Shown piece by piece: positions 38,405 to 47,297 of a stretch of DNA of 64,000 nt. The notes beneath the pieces are model-generated. The model worked only from the letters and a program-made list of their open reading frames with translations. It did no database searches and was not told the origin of the DNA. Source of the DNA: Chengkuizengella sp. SCS-71B (lineage in GTDB: Bacteria; Bacillota; Bacilli; Paenibacillales; KCTC-33759); assembly GCF_040100845.1 (NCBI RefSeq), contig NZ_JAZHSH010000001.1, positions 372,001 through 436,000 of the forward strand, given 5' to 3'. Position 1 is the stretch's first letter; every line of letters starts with the position of its first letter. The translations under genes and the position numbers were made by a program.

Positions 38405-40459
38405 TCACCACATCTTGGCGTTTAATATTGCTTCAATCCATTGGATCAAAACTAAATTCCATCTTGTTTTTGTTTCTGAATTTATAGAAGTTTTTTTAAA
38501 GTTGTTAATATGTTTATTTTCTAAAATCATCGTATGCTCAGGATCAATGGCAATCCAATTTAAGACGGATGTATGATGAAACGTAAACATTTTATGTTTC
38601 TCAATTCCATCCCAAGTTTTTTCTATGGAAGTTCCATCCTCAAAAGTGAATAGAATGGATAGAGGTTTATGGTGTGATGCCCCATTTTTTTGTATCAGCA
38701 CTTGATGTTTATATAACGTTTGTTCTTGATTAGTGATCTTGTTGATGTTAATCGATTGTACTGCATAATCAACCATTTTATTGTCATAAATAAAAGTATT
38801 GAAATACTGATCCCAATCTTGAGCAGTGACGTCTTCTAATACAGCTTGGAAATCTTCGGTAGAGGGATGCTTGAATTTCCATCGTTGGAAGTATGTTTTT
38901 AATACTTTGTTCATTTGAGCTGTGCCTATGATATGCTCAATATCACGTAACACTAACTTCCCTCTAACATACACGTTTTGGGCGTATTCATTTTTATATT
39001 CGTATTCCCAGGCGTTTTGCTTAAGGGGTGCAGGAGACGATACATAACTAGCTTCATAATGGTTTATTGACCGTATTCCATACTCTTTTTCCATTACTTT
39101 ATCCTCAGCATAAGAGGTGAAAGCTTCGTCTAACCAAGCTTCTTCAAATTCATTTGAAGCGACCATACCATACCAGAATTGATGTCCAATTTCGTGTATA
39201 ATGACTCTTTCTAACGAACTATCTTTTTCCTTTTCAGAAGCAGACCAAGCGGTTACTAAAGTAGGGTATTCCATGCCACCAGCCCCATTTGCCCCATCTG
39301 GAGGAACAACGATAGATAAAGTAGGGTAAGGATATTGACCATACCAATTTGTGAAGTTGTTTAAGGCGGATTTAGCAGCATATAAGTAGCGTTCTTTTAA
39401 GTCGATATGAAGAGGATCTAAGTATAATTTAATGTTAACCCCCTTTATATTTTCTGAACGATAGAATTCCTCTATGACCTTAAATTGAGGAGAAGCAGAC
39501 CATGCAAAGTCATGGACATCTGCGGCTTTAAAGTGATAAGTTGTATCCTTGTTATTTTCCTCTAAATTTTTCTCTGCTATTATGGATTGATTTGACGTAT
39601 GATCAATTGTAGTTTCAGATTTGTCTATCTCTATTCCTGTTGCAGCTACAATGTAATTCGATGGAACTTTGATGTTTACATCATAAGTACCAAAATTAGC
39701 ATAAAACTCTGAATTGCCATGGTATTGGTGCAAATTCCATCCCTCTTTACTTCTACCACGCACCCCAGACACTTCGTAAGCTGCAACTTTCGGGAACCAC
39801 TGCCCAGCCATAACGAAATCTCCAGCATATCCCATCCTTGCAAAAACATAAGGCAAGTGGACGGTAAATCTCATATGAAGTGTGATTTCTTCACCAGGTA
39901 AAACAGATTGTGGGAGTTTCAATCCCATCAATGTATAATCATTTGGATTTTTGTCATCAGGTTGAATAAAAAAAGTTTGCTGTGACAAGTCCTTCCCATT
40001 ATTTAACCTTATGTTATGTATAGACATACTTCCAAAACTATCTTTTTTCATTTTATCGTTTCTTAAACTCCCACCTGACTCAATATTGAAGCTGGTTTTT
40101 TTGGATTGAAATGCATTCGGATATAAGTGAAAATAGATTTCATTCACAGGCTGTTCTCCTGGGTTAATCCAAGTTATTTTTTGAGAACCAAGCAACTTTT
40201 TATTTTCTTCATCTAGCTTTACATCAATGTTGTAATGCACGATCCGTGAACTTAGAGGTTTTGAATCTTCTGGATAATCTAATTGTATAAATTCAGCTTG
40301 TTTCTCGAGGGAGGCATTCTCATCTAAAACAGTCGCAACACTTCTTTCATTTTCATGGTTGAATTGGATGGTGTTCCAAAGCGTGATGAATAATAAAAAG
40401 ATAATCGATAAACCGGTTATAAAAATTAATACATTTCCAAAAAATTTCTTTTGCAACAT
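38405..40459 (-). CDS. Membrane-anchored M1-family zinc metallopeptidase
   Basis: A 684-residue protein with one N-terminal transmembrane segment (about residues 10-30) and an extracellular M1 aminopeptidase-like body. The zinc site is H422-E-I-G-H426 followed by E445 (spacing HEXXH-18-E), with NGAGGMEYPTLVTAW upstream as the GxMEN-like substrate loop (here GGMEY). The start at 40459 is chosen because GAGGTGG precedes it. An in-frame ATG 45 bases upstream lacks this. Orthologues occur in many Bacillales, and the substrate is unknown. It forms an operon with the membrane protein downstream. Confidence 0.85.
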   Translation of the reverse strand: MLQKKFFGNVLIFITGLSIIFLLFITLWNTIQFNHENERSVATVLDENASLEKQAEFIQLDYPEDSKPLSSRIVHYNIDVKLDEENKKLLGSQKITWINPGEQPVNEIYFHLYPNAFQSKKTSFNIESGGSLRNDKMKKDSFGSMSIHNIRLNNGKDLSQQTFFIQPDDKNPNDYTLMGLKLPQSVLPGEEITLHMRFTVHLPYVFARMGYAGDFVMAGQWFPKVAAYEVSGVRGRSKEGWNLHQYHGNSEFYANFGTYDVNIKVPSNYIVAATGIEIDKSETTIDHTSNQSIIAEKNLEENNKDTTYHFKAADVHDFAWSASPQFKVIEEFYRSENIKGVNIKLYLDPLHIDLKERYLYAAKSALNNFTNWYGQYPYPTLSIVVPPDGANGAGGMEYPTLVTAWSASEKEKDSSLERVIIHEIGHQFWYGMVASNEFEEAWLDEAFTSYAEDKVMEKEYGIRSINHYEASYVSSPAPLKQNAWEYEYKNEYAQNVYVRGKLVLRDIEHIIGTAQMNKVLKTYFQRWKFKHPSTEDFQAVLEDVTAQDWDQYFNTFIYDNKMVDYAVQSININKITNQEQTLYKHQVLIQKNGASHHKPLSILFTFEDGTSIEKTWDGIEKHKMFTFHHTSVLNWIAIDPEHTMILENKHINNFKKTSINSETKTRWNLVLIQWIEAILNAKMW

Positions 40460-40666
40460 GTCATTCCACCTCTGTTCATTTTTCTCCGTATAATATAAGT
40501 TCACGACAACGAAAATGATTAACCTACTTCGAGGTTAGGAGTCATGATTTAATGTATATGCTTGTTCCATCTCTTGTAGTAGAGTGAATCCTAGATATTA
40601 GTCAGTTAATGATCGAACTCTTGCATAGAGTTGAACTTGGGTGATTGCATAATTTACAGAAAAAAT

Positions 40667-40695
40667 TTGTTTATCATTGATATTTTTTGTATGCT
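40667..40695 (+). promoter_or_regulatory. Candidate sigma-A promoter of ywhD
   Basis: TTGTTT (40667-40672) and TATGCT (40690-40695) are separated by 17 bases, 44 bases upstream of the ywhD start. A short hairpin TAACCT/AGGTTA lies earlier in the same 280-base gap, which otherwise shows no gene. Confidence 0.4.
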
Positions 40696-40739
40696 AAAAT
40701 TAGTTTACATCTATTGGAGAATAGGACGGTGTTATACGA

Positions 40740-41252
40740 ATGGATTTTGATAAAAAAAAGGGAAAAAAGAATTTATCTTTGAATGTAGTTAGCAATAAAG
40801 AGCATAAAGGTTTTGGAGCGGGGATGATTAATCTTAGCCAAATGTCGAGTATGATCATAGATGGGGATAAAGCTTATATAGATATTGGAGCTATGCATGC
40901 TAAAAGTAAGGTGGAAAAAGGAATTAAATTTCTAACAGATAAAGAGGAAGTACCTAATGGTAGGAAGTGTTGGGTTGCATGGGTGGCTGTTGATCGCAAT
41001 GAAGAAGGCTCTTATTACGCAGGTGTTACGGTATGTGAAATGTTAATTGATGAAGAAGCAAGAAGAGGGTGGAAGATTCTCGCAGATCATGTAAATAAGA
41101 TGGACAAAGCGCTTAAACGTAAATTTATTTTAGATGGTTTAGATGAGACGGAGAAAACAGCCCTGCGAACGGCTTTAATGGAAAATAATCAAGAGTGGTG
41201 GGAAAACTCACCAGATGAGCTTAAGGATGGATTAAGTGAACTAATGAATTGA
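40740..41252 (+). CDS. ywhD: YwhD-family protein
   Basis: A 170-residue soluble protein that matches B. subtilis YwhD in the segments GFGAGMINLSQMSSMIID, AMHAKSKVEKGIKF and the acidic C-terminal helix region. The function is unknown. In B. subtilis ywhD lies just upstream of pbpG (ywhE), speE and speB. Here the same neighbours follow, but nagB, nagR and a repeat protein have been inserted between ywhD and pbpG. Confidence 0.88.
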   Translation: MDFDKKKGKKNLSLNVVSNKEHKGFGAGMINLSQMSSMIIDGDKAYIDIGAMHAKSKVEKGIKFLTDKEEVPNGRKCWVAWVAVDRNEEGSYYAGVTVCEMLIDEEARRGWKILADHVNKMDKALKRKFILDGLDETEKTALRTALMENNQEWWENSPDELKDGLSELMN

Positions 41253-41326
41253 TTAAGTAAAACTAATGAATCAACTATTACTTCAATTATGGGTGAATAT
41301 GTAAATTAATTTTATCTACATGTGCA

Positions 41327-41371
41327 AAGTGGAATGATAAGGAGTTTATATAACTTACTGTCATTCCACTT
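41327..41371. repeat. Perfect 11-bp inverted repeat after ywhD
   Basis: AAGTGGAATGA (41327-41337) faces TCATTCCACTT (41361-41371) around a 23-base A+T-rich loop. It could fold as a transcript-end hairpin for ywhD, although only a short A+T tail follows rather than a true T-run. Confidence 0.5.
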
Positions 41372-41391
41372 AATTTAAAAGCATTAGGCTT

Positions 41392-41407
41392 ATTGGTATA
41401 GACAACT
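41392..41407. promoter_or_regulatory. NagR (YvoA-type) operator upstream of nagB
   Basis: ATTGGTATAGACAACT is a near-palindrome that matches the dre operator of the GntR/HutC regulator NagR as I remember it from B. subtilis (ATTGGT/CTAGACCAAT-like sites upstream of nagAB and nagP). It overlaps a possible -35 (TAGACA) upstream of nagB. The nagR gene itself lies downstream, so the prediction is that NagR represses this promoter until GlcN6P or GlcNAc6P releases it. Confidence 0.65.
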
Positions 41408-41476
41408 AGAATTCTATGTTATAAGATGGAAAATAAGAATGACTTTTCTATTTATAAAAACAAGGGGTGGGTGAAA

Positions 41477-42211
41477 GTGGAAGTCATTACCGTAACGGAT
41501 TATAATGAAATGAGTATACAAGCAGCAGAGTATATCATCTCAAAAGTAAGATCAAGTAACAGTATTAATTTAGGTTTAGCAACGGGAGGGACACCATTAG
41601 GTTTATATAAATACATGGTTTTAGATTTTCAAAAGAATACAACAGATTATCGACATGTCATCAGTTTTAACTTAGATGAATATGTCGGGCTTTCAGAAGT
41701 TTACCCTAATAGTTATCACTATTACATGAAAGAAAATTTGTTTAACCATATTAATATATTGGATTCAAATGTCCACCTGCCAAATGGAAATGGAGCTTCT
41801 TTACAGAAAGAATGTGCTCTTTATGATAAATTAATAAAAGAGTGTGGAGGGATTGATGTTCAGGTTTTGGGTATTGGACAAAATGGGCACATTGGATTTA
41901 ACGAACCTGGCACATCATTTGGTACGAAAACACACGTTGTAAAACTTACCGAATCTACACGACAAGCAAATAAACATAATTTTGATAACTTGGATGAAGT
42001 ACCTACACATGCGATTACGATGGGGATACAGTCTATAATGAACAGTAGGGAAATTCTTTTACTAGCATCAGGTACTGAGAAAAGTACAGCGATTTATAAA
42101 TTATTGCAAGGTGATTTAAATGAGCAATTTCCAGCATCTGTTTTACAATTACATCCGAACGTGACAATCATTGTAGACGAACAGTCACTTTCCTCAGGTA
42201 TTTCAATATAG
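41477..42211 (+). CDS. nagB: Glucosamine-6-phosphate deaminase
   Basis: A 244-residue isomerase/deaminase that turns glucosamine-6-phosphate into fructose-6-phosphate and ammonia. LGLATGGTPLGLY (phosphate loop), NLDEYVGL, and the catalytic GIGQNGHIGFNEPG are present. The start is a GTG at 41477 with AAGGGGTGG 7 bases upstream, which gives the usual length. The frame extends 51 bases further up to an ATG, but that start lacks spacing and homology. The usual partner nagA is absent here. nagR follows at 57 bases, and a NagR operator lies upstream. Confidence 0.92.
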   Translation: MEVITVTDYNEMSIQAAEYIISKVRSSNSINLGLATGGTPLGLYKYMVLDFQKNTTDYRHVISFNLDEYVGLSEVYPNSYHYYMKENLFNHINILDSNVHLPNGNGASLQKECALYDKLIKECGGIDVQVLGIGQNGHIGFNEPGTSFGTKTHVVKLTESTRQANKHNFDNLDEVPTHAITMGIQSIMNSREILLLASGTEKSTAIYKLLQGDLNEQFPASVLQLHPNVTIIVDEQSLSSGISI

Positions 42212-42268
42212 GATATAACAACATAATTTGATTTATAGTTTAGGATAGATCTAGAAAGGAAGCGTGAA

Positions 42269-43003
42269 ATGATTAATAAAAATTCCCCACTACCTATTTA
42301 TTATCAACTCGCCGAACTGATTAAAGGTAAGATAGTGAATGGAGATATACAAGCAGGGGACTTGATTCCTTCTGAACGTCAATTTTCAGAACAGTTTGAT
42401 ATCAGTCGCATGACAGTTAGACAAGCCATTAATAATCTGGTGAATGAGGGCTATTTGTATAGACATAAAGGAAAAGGTACATATGTAACAAGCAAAAAAC
42501 TTGAACATAAATTTGTTGGTGAATTAACGAGTTTTACAGAGGATATGAAACAAGAAGGGTATGAGCCTAGTAGCCAATGGATTCATTTTGAGAAAATTGA
42601 AGCTTCTAAAGAAGTCGCCAACTATTTAAAAGTTGAACCAAATGAACCAGTATATGAAATGAAACGTGTACGCTTAGCAGATCAAGTGCCGATTGCGATT
42701 GAAACGGTCTATATGTCAGCACAGCTCATACCTAATTTGACGCAACAACAAATGGAACAACAATCACTATATCAGTATATAGAAAAACAATATGGAGTGA
42801 ACATAGTGGATGGAGTGCAGACAATAGAATCAACCATTGCTTCAGAACAGGAAGTGATCTTTTTGAAAGTACCAGAAGGCGCACCAATATTACGCATGCA
42901 GCAACAAACCTTTTTGGAAGGCAAAACGCCTTTGGAATTTGTTATATCTTCTTATCGTGCTGATCGGTATAAATTTACGATTGAAATCAGAAGGACTTTT
43001 TAA
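42269..43003 (+). CDS. nagR: GntR/HutC-family transcriptional regulator NagR
   Basis: A 244-residue repressor. The N-terminal winged helix (YYQLAELIKGKIVNGDI, ISRMTVRQAINNLVNEGYL) binds DNA, and the C-terminal UTRA domain (ANYLKVEPNEPVYEMKRVR onward) binds GlcN6P or GlcNAc6P. In B. subtilis NagR (YvoA) controls amino-sugar use. The operator at 41392 and its position next to nagB support the same role. AGAAAGGAAG precedes the ATG. It is probably cotranscribed with nagB, so it would be autoregulated. Confidence 0.88.
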   Translation: MINKNSPLPIYYQLAELIKGKIVNGDIQAGDLIPSERQFSEQFDISRMTVRQAINNLVNEGYLYRHKGKGTYVTSKKLEHKFVGELTSFTEDMKQEGYEPSSQWIHFEKIEASKEVANYLKVEPNEPVYEMKRVRLADQVPIAIETVYMSAQLIPNLTQQQMEQQSLYQYIEKQYGVNIVDGVQTIESTIASEQEVIFLKVPEGAPILRMQQQTFLEGKTPLEFVISSYRADRYKFTIEIRRTF

Positions 43004-43078
43004 TATTGAATCTTTTTCAATTTTCCAATTGAATTAAAAACTAATTTTTAATGTTATTTTCATTTTATGGACATTTTC

Positions 43079-43106
43079 CCGACATATTCAAAATTTATAT
43101 TATAAG
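43079..43106 (+). promoter_or_regulatory. Candidate sigma-A promoter of the helical-repeat protein
   Basis: CCGACA (43079-43084) and TATAAG (43101-43106) are separated by 16 bases, 39 bases before the start codon. Confidence 0.4.
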
Positions 43107-43145
43107 TGTACTTGATGTACATTAAAAAATTTGGAGGGAAGTAAA

Positions 43146-44024
43146 ATGAATAAAAAATTTTTATCTGTAGCAGTAGCAGCAACATTAGTAGTTAGTGCAG
43201 TTGGTGTAGGAAGTGCTTTTGCCGGTGAAACTGAGAAAGGAGCAGATCCACTTCGCTTGAAAACACCTAAGATGAATCAGGAGAAGTTTATTGAAGCGTG
43301 GGGTCAACTATCTGATGAAGAAAAAGAAGCAAGATTGATTGAGAAAGCTCAAAGTGTGGGTATAGAAACTGACGGAAAAACGTTTGAAGAACTTCAAGAG
43401 GAATTAAGAGCTTATGCTTCAGAGAATGGCCCTAAAGGTAAAAGAGGTCATGGACCAAAAGGAAAAGGGATGAATTTAGAGAATTTAGCTGAAAAATGGG
43501 ATGAATTCTCGGAAGAACAGCAAAATCAATTTTTTGAAAGAGCAGCTAAACTAGGTATTGAAACAGATGGAAAGTCCATTGAAGAAGTATTAGCTGCGCT
43601 TCAAGATCTTCATGAAGTTAGAGTGATTGAAAAGGCAGAGGAATTAGGCATTGATACAGAAGGAAAAACCATTGAAGAAATACAAGAGGAATTAAAAGTA
43701 CTTGCTCCAGAACGTGCTAAAAGAGGGCATGGTTCAAAAGGCTTAAAATTTAACAAAGAAAAATTTATTGAATCATGGAACCAATTGTCAGATGAAGAAA
43801 AAGAAGTTAGGTTATTCGAACATGCTGAAAAACTAGGCATTGATACAGAAGGAAAAACGTTTGAGGAAATTCAAGCTGAGTTACAGGAGCAGCGTGAAGC
43901 GAGACTGTTTGAAAAAGCACAGAAACTTGGTATTGATACAGAAGGAAAAACGGTAGATCAAATTAAAGAAGAAATGAAAGAGATGGCTCCTAAAAGGGGT
44001 GAGGAACTTGAGGTTACTGTTTAA
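43146..44024 (+). CDS. Secreted helical-repeat protein
   Basis: A 292-residue exported protein. The signal peptide (about residues 1-26) ends SAFA before GE. The mature part consists of charged helical repeats of about 25-30 residues, each with a core like KAEELGIDTEGKTIEEIQEE, repeated five to six times. GNQ-type QLSDEEKE caps and Gly/Lys spacers (PKGKRGHGPKGKG) separate the groups. GGAGGG precedes the ATG at 43146. Similar repeats occur in secreted Bacillus proteins of unknown role. It may act at the wall or in calcium or metal binding, but nothing proves this. A terminator follows. Confidence 0.75.
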   Translation: MNKKFLSVAVAATLVVSAVGVGSAFAGETEKGADPLRLKTPKMNQEKFIEAWGQLSDEEKEARLIEKAQSVGIETDGKTFEELQEELRAYASENGPKGKRGHGPKGKGMNLENLAEKWDEFSEEQQNQFFERAAKLGIETDGKSIEEVLAALQDLHEVRVIEKAEELGIDTEGKTIEEIQEELKVLAPERAKRGHGSKGLKFNKEKFIESWNQLSDEEKEVRLFEHAEKLGIDTEGKTFEEIQAELQEQREARLFEKAQKLGIDTEGKTVDQIKEEMKEMAPKRGEELEVTV

Positions 44025-44047
44025 ACCAAAAGTATATAAATAAATAG

Positions 44048-44079
44048 AAGAGCAGGGAATTAACGTTCCTTGCTCTTTT
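44048..44079 (+). terminator. Rho-independent terminator after the helical-repeat gene
   Basis: AAGAGCAGGGAA and TTCCTTGCTCTT form a stem with one G-T pair around a 6-base loop, followed by TTCTCT. The convergent pbpG gene ends 9 bases later. Confidence 0.75.
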
Positions 44080-44087
44080 CTCTATAA

Positions 44088-46106
44088 TTAGTTATTCCAC
44101 CAGCGTTTCAAGTCGTTCCACCATGATGACTCTCCACTTTCCACATCCTCCTGCTGAGTTGCTGGATCAAGATCAGAATCGTTTAAAGAATGGATTGAAC
44201 AATATTCTGTAGGCTCCGTGCCTCTAACGAAAGTTTCCAATCGAGAATCAGGACAATCCTCAGTGGCTAACTTACCTGATTTTACATCTACATATACACT
44301 CACAACTTCATCAGGGACTGGGAAAAGTTTTGGTGGAATGGCTTCAAGCGTTCTTTCTGTATATTCAGCAAAAATAGGAGAAGCCAGCATAGATTCTACT
44401 GGACTAATTGTTAAATCTTTATCATAACCGATCCAAACTGCAGTGGAAAGCTCAGGAGTAAAACCAACCATCCAAGCATCTGTATTTGTTGTCCCTGTTT
44501 TTGCAGCGACAGGTCTTTTGAGTATGTTGGATACGCGATTGCCTGTCCCACCAGAATCAAAAATGCCTTTCATCAAATTGGTCATGATATAAGTGTATGC
44601 AGGCTCTATAACTTGTTTTGCTTGAGGTTCAGCTTCATAAAGGGTATTTCCAAAAGCATCTTCGATTTTTAGAATGGCAATCGGTTCTGCTTTTATTCCT
44701 TGATTTGCAATCGTACCAAAAGCGTACGCCATTTCAAATGGACTTACAGGATAAGTGCCTAATGCTAAAGAAGGCAATGGCTGCATTGGACTGGTAACTC
44801 CTAATGTACGAGCAGTAGAAATGACATTTTCTGCACCAATCTGCATGATTGTATGAACAGCATAAATATTATCAGATTCTGCGATTGCTTGACGCAGGTC
44901 TATATAATCATGTGGGTATTTGTCTCCAAAATTACTAGGCATGTATGATTTTTTCCCATCATCATAGGAGAATGCTGTAGGTTCACTTTTGAATTGTGAA
45001 ACTGCAGACAGTTCATTTAACTGAAGTGCAGTTAAATATAAAATAGGCTTAAAGGCTGAACCAGGTTGACGAGTATTAGCAAACACTCGATTATATTGAT
45101 TTTTTTCATAATTTGAGCCGCCAACCAAAGCTTTTACATACCCGTTTCTTGGATCAATTGAGATTAAAGCAACTTGCAATTCGTCTTTGCCCTTCATCTT
45201 TTCCACAACGATTTCTTCAGCTATTTTTTGAGCGTTTGTATCCAAGGTTGTATAGATTTGATAACCACCTTGATTAAAGTCCTCTTCATTTATATTTGTT
45301 TTCTCTATTGCTAGTTTGCGAACATAGTCTACAAAATAAGGTGCAAAGGCTTTATTATCTTGTTCATTCGAGTTGAAATTTAACGTCTCTTGATAAGCAA
45401 CGTCTGCTTCTTGATCAGAAATTAAGCCTGAATTGACCATGGCTTGTAATACAATATATTGTCTACTTTTAGAGTTTTCATAATCTAAGAAAGGTGAATA
45501 GTAGGCTGGTCCCTTAGGAATTCCAGCAATGAGTGTACTTTCAGCTAAGGTTAAATCCTTGGCATCTTTATTGAAATAGTGTTGTGAAGCGGCTTGAATT
45601 CCGTATGTGGCATGTCCATAATAAATTTCATTTAAATATAATTCCAAAATCTCTTTTTTACTATATTTCATCTCTAATTGAATCGTATAAATAGCTTCTT
45701 TCATTTTTCTAGTCCAAGTTTTTTCATGTGTTAAATATAAGTTTCTTGCAAGCTGCTGAGTAATTGTGCTAGCTCCCTGTTCTTTATCCATGTTTTGTAA
45801 ATTAACAATCGCTGCACGTGTGACTCCTTTTAAATCAAAACCAAAGTGATCAAAGTAACGATGGTCTTCAACAGCTAACGTAGCTTGGATGACATAAGTG
45901 GAGATGTCATCAAGTGATACAACTTCTCGATTCTCACCTATATAAAAACGGTCAATAACTTGTCCTTGTAGATCATATACATGAGACGTTTGAGGTATAC
46001 TCGTAGCTGGGAGTGGCTGGGCTCTCAAATAGATCAGGAACACAACAAAACTAATCGTGCAAATGACAAATAATGAAAATAGAATGGATGTCAGTTTTTT
46101 TATCAT
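44088..46106 (-). CDS. pbpG: Class A penicillin-binding protein (PbpG-like)
   Basis: A 672-residue bifunctional peptidoglycan synthase. After one N-terminal transmembrane segment come the GT51 transglycosylase domain (catalytic Glu80 in AVEDHRYFDH, then QGASTITQQLARN) and the transpeptidase domain. The latter has Ser350 in RQPGSAFKP, an SDN box (AESDNIYAV) and KTGTT. The position next to speE-speB matches B. subtilis pbpG (ywhE), which is made in the forespore and helps build the germ cell wall. A sigma-G/F-type promoter is found at 46143-46172, in keeping with that. AAAGGAGGG precedes the ATG. Unlike B. subtilis, it is transcribed away from speE. Confidence 0.9.
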   Translation of the reverse strand: MIKKLTSILFSLFVICTISFVVFLIYLRAQPLPATSIPQTSHVYDLQGQVIDRFYIGENREVVSLDDISTYVIQATLAVEDHRYFDHFGFDLKGVTRAAIVNLQNMDKEQGASTITQQLARNLYLTHEKTWTRKMKEAIYTIQLEMKYSKKEILELYLNEIYYGHATYGIQAASQHYFNKDAKDLTLAESTLIAGIPKGPAYYSPFLDYENSKSRQYIVLQAMVNSGLISDQEADVAYQETLNFNSNEQDNKAFAPYFVDYVRKLAIEKTNINEEDFNQGGYQIYTTLDTNAQKIAEEIVVEKMKGKDELQVALISIDPRNGYVKALVGGSNYEKNQYNRVFANTRQPGSAFKPILYLTALQLNELSAVSQFKSEPTAFSYDDGKKSYMPSNFGDKYPHDYIDLRQAIAESDNIYAVHTIMQIGAENVISTARTLGVTSPMQPLPSLALGTYPVSPFEMAYAFGTIANQGIKAEPIAILKIEDAFGNTLYEAEPQAKQVIEPAYTYIMTNLMKGIFDSGGTGNRVSNILKRPVAAKTGTTNTDAWMVGFTPELSTAVWIGYDKDLTISPVESMLASPIFAEYTERTLEAIPPKLFPVPDEVVSVYVDVKSGKLATEDCPDSRLETFVRGTEPTEYCSIHSLNDSDLDPATQQEDVESGESSWWNDLKRWWNN

Positions 46107-46142
46107 ATGAATCCCTCCTTTCTAAACAACAGTTATAGTATT

Positions 46143-46172
46143 TAGTATGGAAAAACTTAACACTTACTATTC
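46143..46172 (-). promoter_or_regulatory. Candidate sigma-G (or sigma-F) promoter of pbpG
   Basis: On the minus strand GAATA (-35), exactly 18 bases, then CATACTA (-10) fit the forespore sigma-G consensus GHATR-N18-CATNHTA. The -10 lies about 37 bases before the pbpG start. Confidence 0.6.
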
Positions 46173-46294
46173 ATTATTTTCATGAATAATAAAGAAAGTG
46201 TAAAAGAAAAATGGATAATTTGTTGCATTTTAAAAAGGATAAACTATAATACAAGCTAGAGTGAACTCGTTTAAACAAAGTTTAAACATCGTGG

Positions 46295-46349
46295 AATCAG
46301 ATGGAGACTCTACTCCACCTGATTAAAAGGTCCCACCTATAGAGGTGGG
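46295..46349. repeat. Two adjacent hairpins upstream of speE
   Basis: Hairpin one (46295-46324) has outer arms AATCAG/CTGATT and inner arms TGGAG/CTCCA with loop ACTCTA. Hairpin two (46332-46349) has CCCACCT/AGGTGGG with loop ATAG. Together with an upstream pair of GTTTAAAC palindromes (46268-46288) they occupy most of the 304-base gap before speE. The second hairpin resembles palindromes I associate with IS200/IS605-type or MITE sequences in Bacillales. A leader RNA for speE is the alternative. Confidence 0.5.
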
Positions 46350-46410
46350 TGTCTTAACGCTAAAGATTTAGTAGGATAAAAATATTGAGTTGGAAAGAAG
46401 GAAGAAACAA

Positions 46411-47244
46411 ATGGAGTTATGGTATACGGAAAAACAAACAGAGCACTTTGGAATTACAGCAAAAATTACACAAACTTTAGTGGAGGAACAGACAGATTTC
46501 CAACACTTAGCGATTATAGATACGATAGAATTTGGACGTATGTTAGTTTTAGACGGTATGGTTATGACTACAAACAAAGATGAATTTGTTTATCACGAAA
46601 TGGTTGCACATCCAGTTTTACATACACATCCAAACCCTAAGCATGTACTTGTAGTAGGCGGGGGAGATGGAGGAGTTATTCGAGAGGTTCTAAAACACCC
46701 AGAAGTAGAAAAGGCAGTATTGGTTGAAATTGATGGGAAAGTCATCGAATACTCTAAAAAATATTTACCTGAAATTGCGGGTGAATTAGATAATCCTCGT
46801 GTAGAAGTTATTGTAAACGATGGTTACATGCACATCCATGAAAATAAAAATACGTATGATGTGATCATGGTGGATTCAACAGAGCCAGTAGGACCTGCAG
46901 TCCAATTATTTGAAAAAGGGTTTTATCAAGGTATTTATGATGCATTAAAAGAAGACGGGATTTTTGTCGCCCAAACAGATAACCCATGGTTTAAAGGCGA
47001 TTTGATTCAAAAAGTGAATCAAGATGTGAAAGAAATTTTCCCGATTGTAAAAGTATATCAAGCGAATATTCCCACGTATCCAAGTGGATTGTGGACTTTT
47101 ACGATGGGTAGTAAAACCGTTGATCCTTTAAATATAGATGAAAATAATATCCCTGAATTGCCAACAAAATATTATACGCCAAGATTACACAAGGCTGCCT
47201 TTGCTTTGCCTAGATTTGTTGAAGATTTAGTCAACCCTAAATAA
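46411..47244 (+). CDS. speE: Spermidine synthase (polyamine aminopropyltransferase)
   Basis: A 277-residue methyltransferase-fold enzyme that transfers the aminopropyl group from decarboxylated S-adenosylmethionine to putrescine. It has the signature [20 protein letters not shown], the catalytic Asp in [11 protein letters not shown] and the N-terminal beta domain [17 protein letters not shown]. The ATG at 46411 is chosen for its match to family N-termini and for AAGAAGGAAG before it. It stands 53 bases upstream of speB, so arginine-derived agmatine is converted to putrescine (SpeB) and then spermidine (SpeE). Confidence 0.95.
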   Translation: MELWYTEKQTEHFGITAKITQTLVEEQTDFQHLAIIDTIEFGRMLVLDGMVMTTNKDEFVYHEMVAHPVLHTHPNPKHVLVVGGGDGGVIREVLKHPEVEKAVLVEIDGKVIEYSKKYLPEIAGELDNPRVEVIVNDGYMHIHENKNTYDVIMVDSTEPVGPAVQLFEKGFYQGIYDALKEDGIFVAQTDNPWFKGDLIQKVNQDVKEIFPIVKVYQANIPTYPSGLWTFTMGSKTVDPLNIDENNIPELPTKYYTPRLHKAAFALPRFVEDLVNPK

Positions 47245-47297
47245 CAACGATAATACGATAACATACAGAGGAATAGACGAATGAAGGAAGTGTACTT

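Noticed and set aside
41477-42211. glmS ribozyme or riboswitch upstream of nagB
   Set aside because: The leader is short and contains the NagR operator. No conserved riboswitch core is visible.
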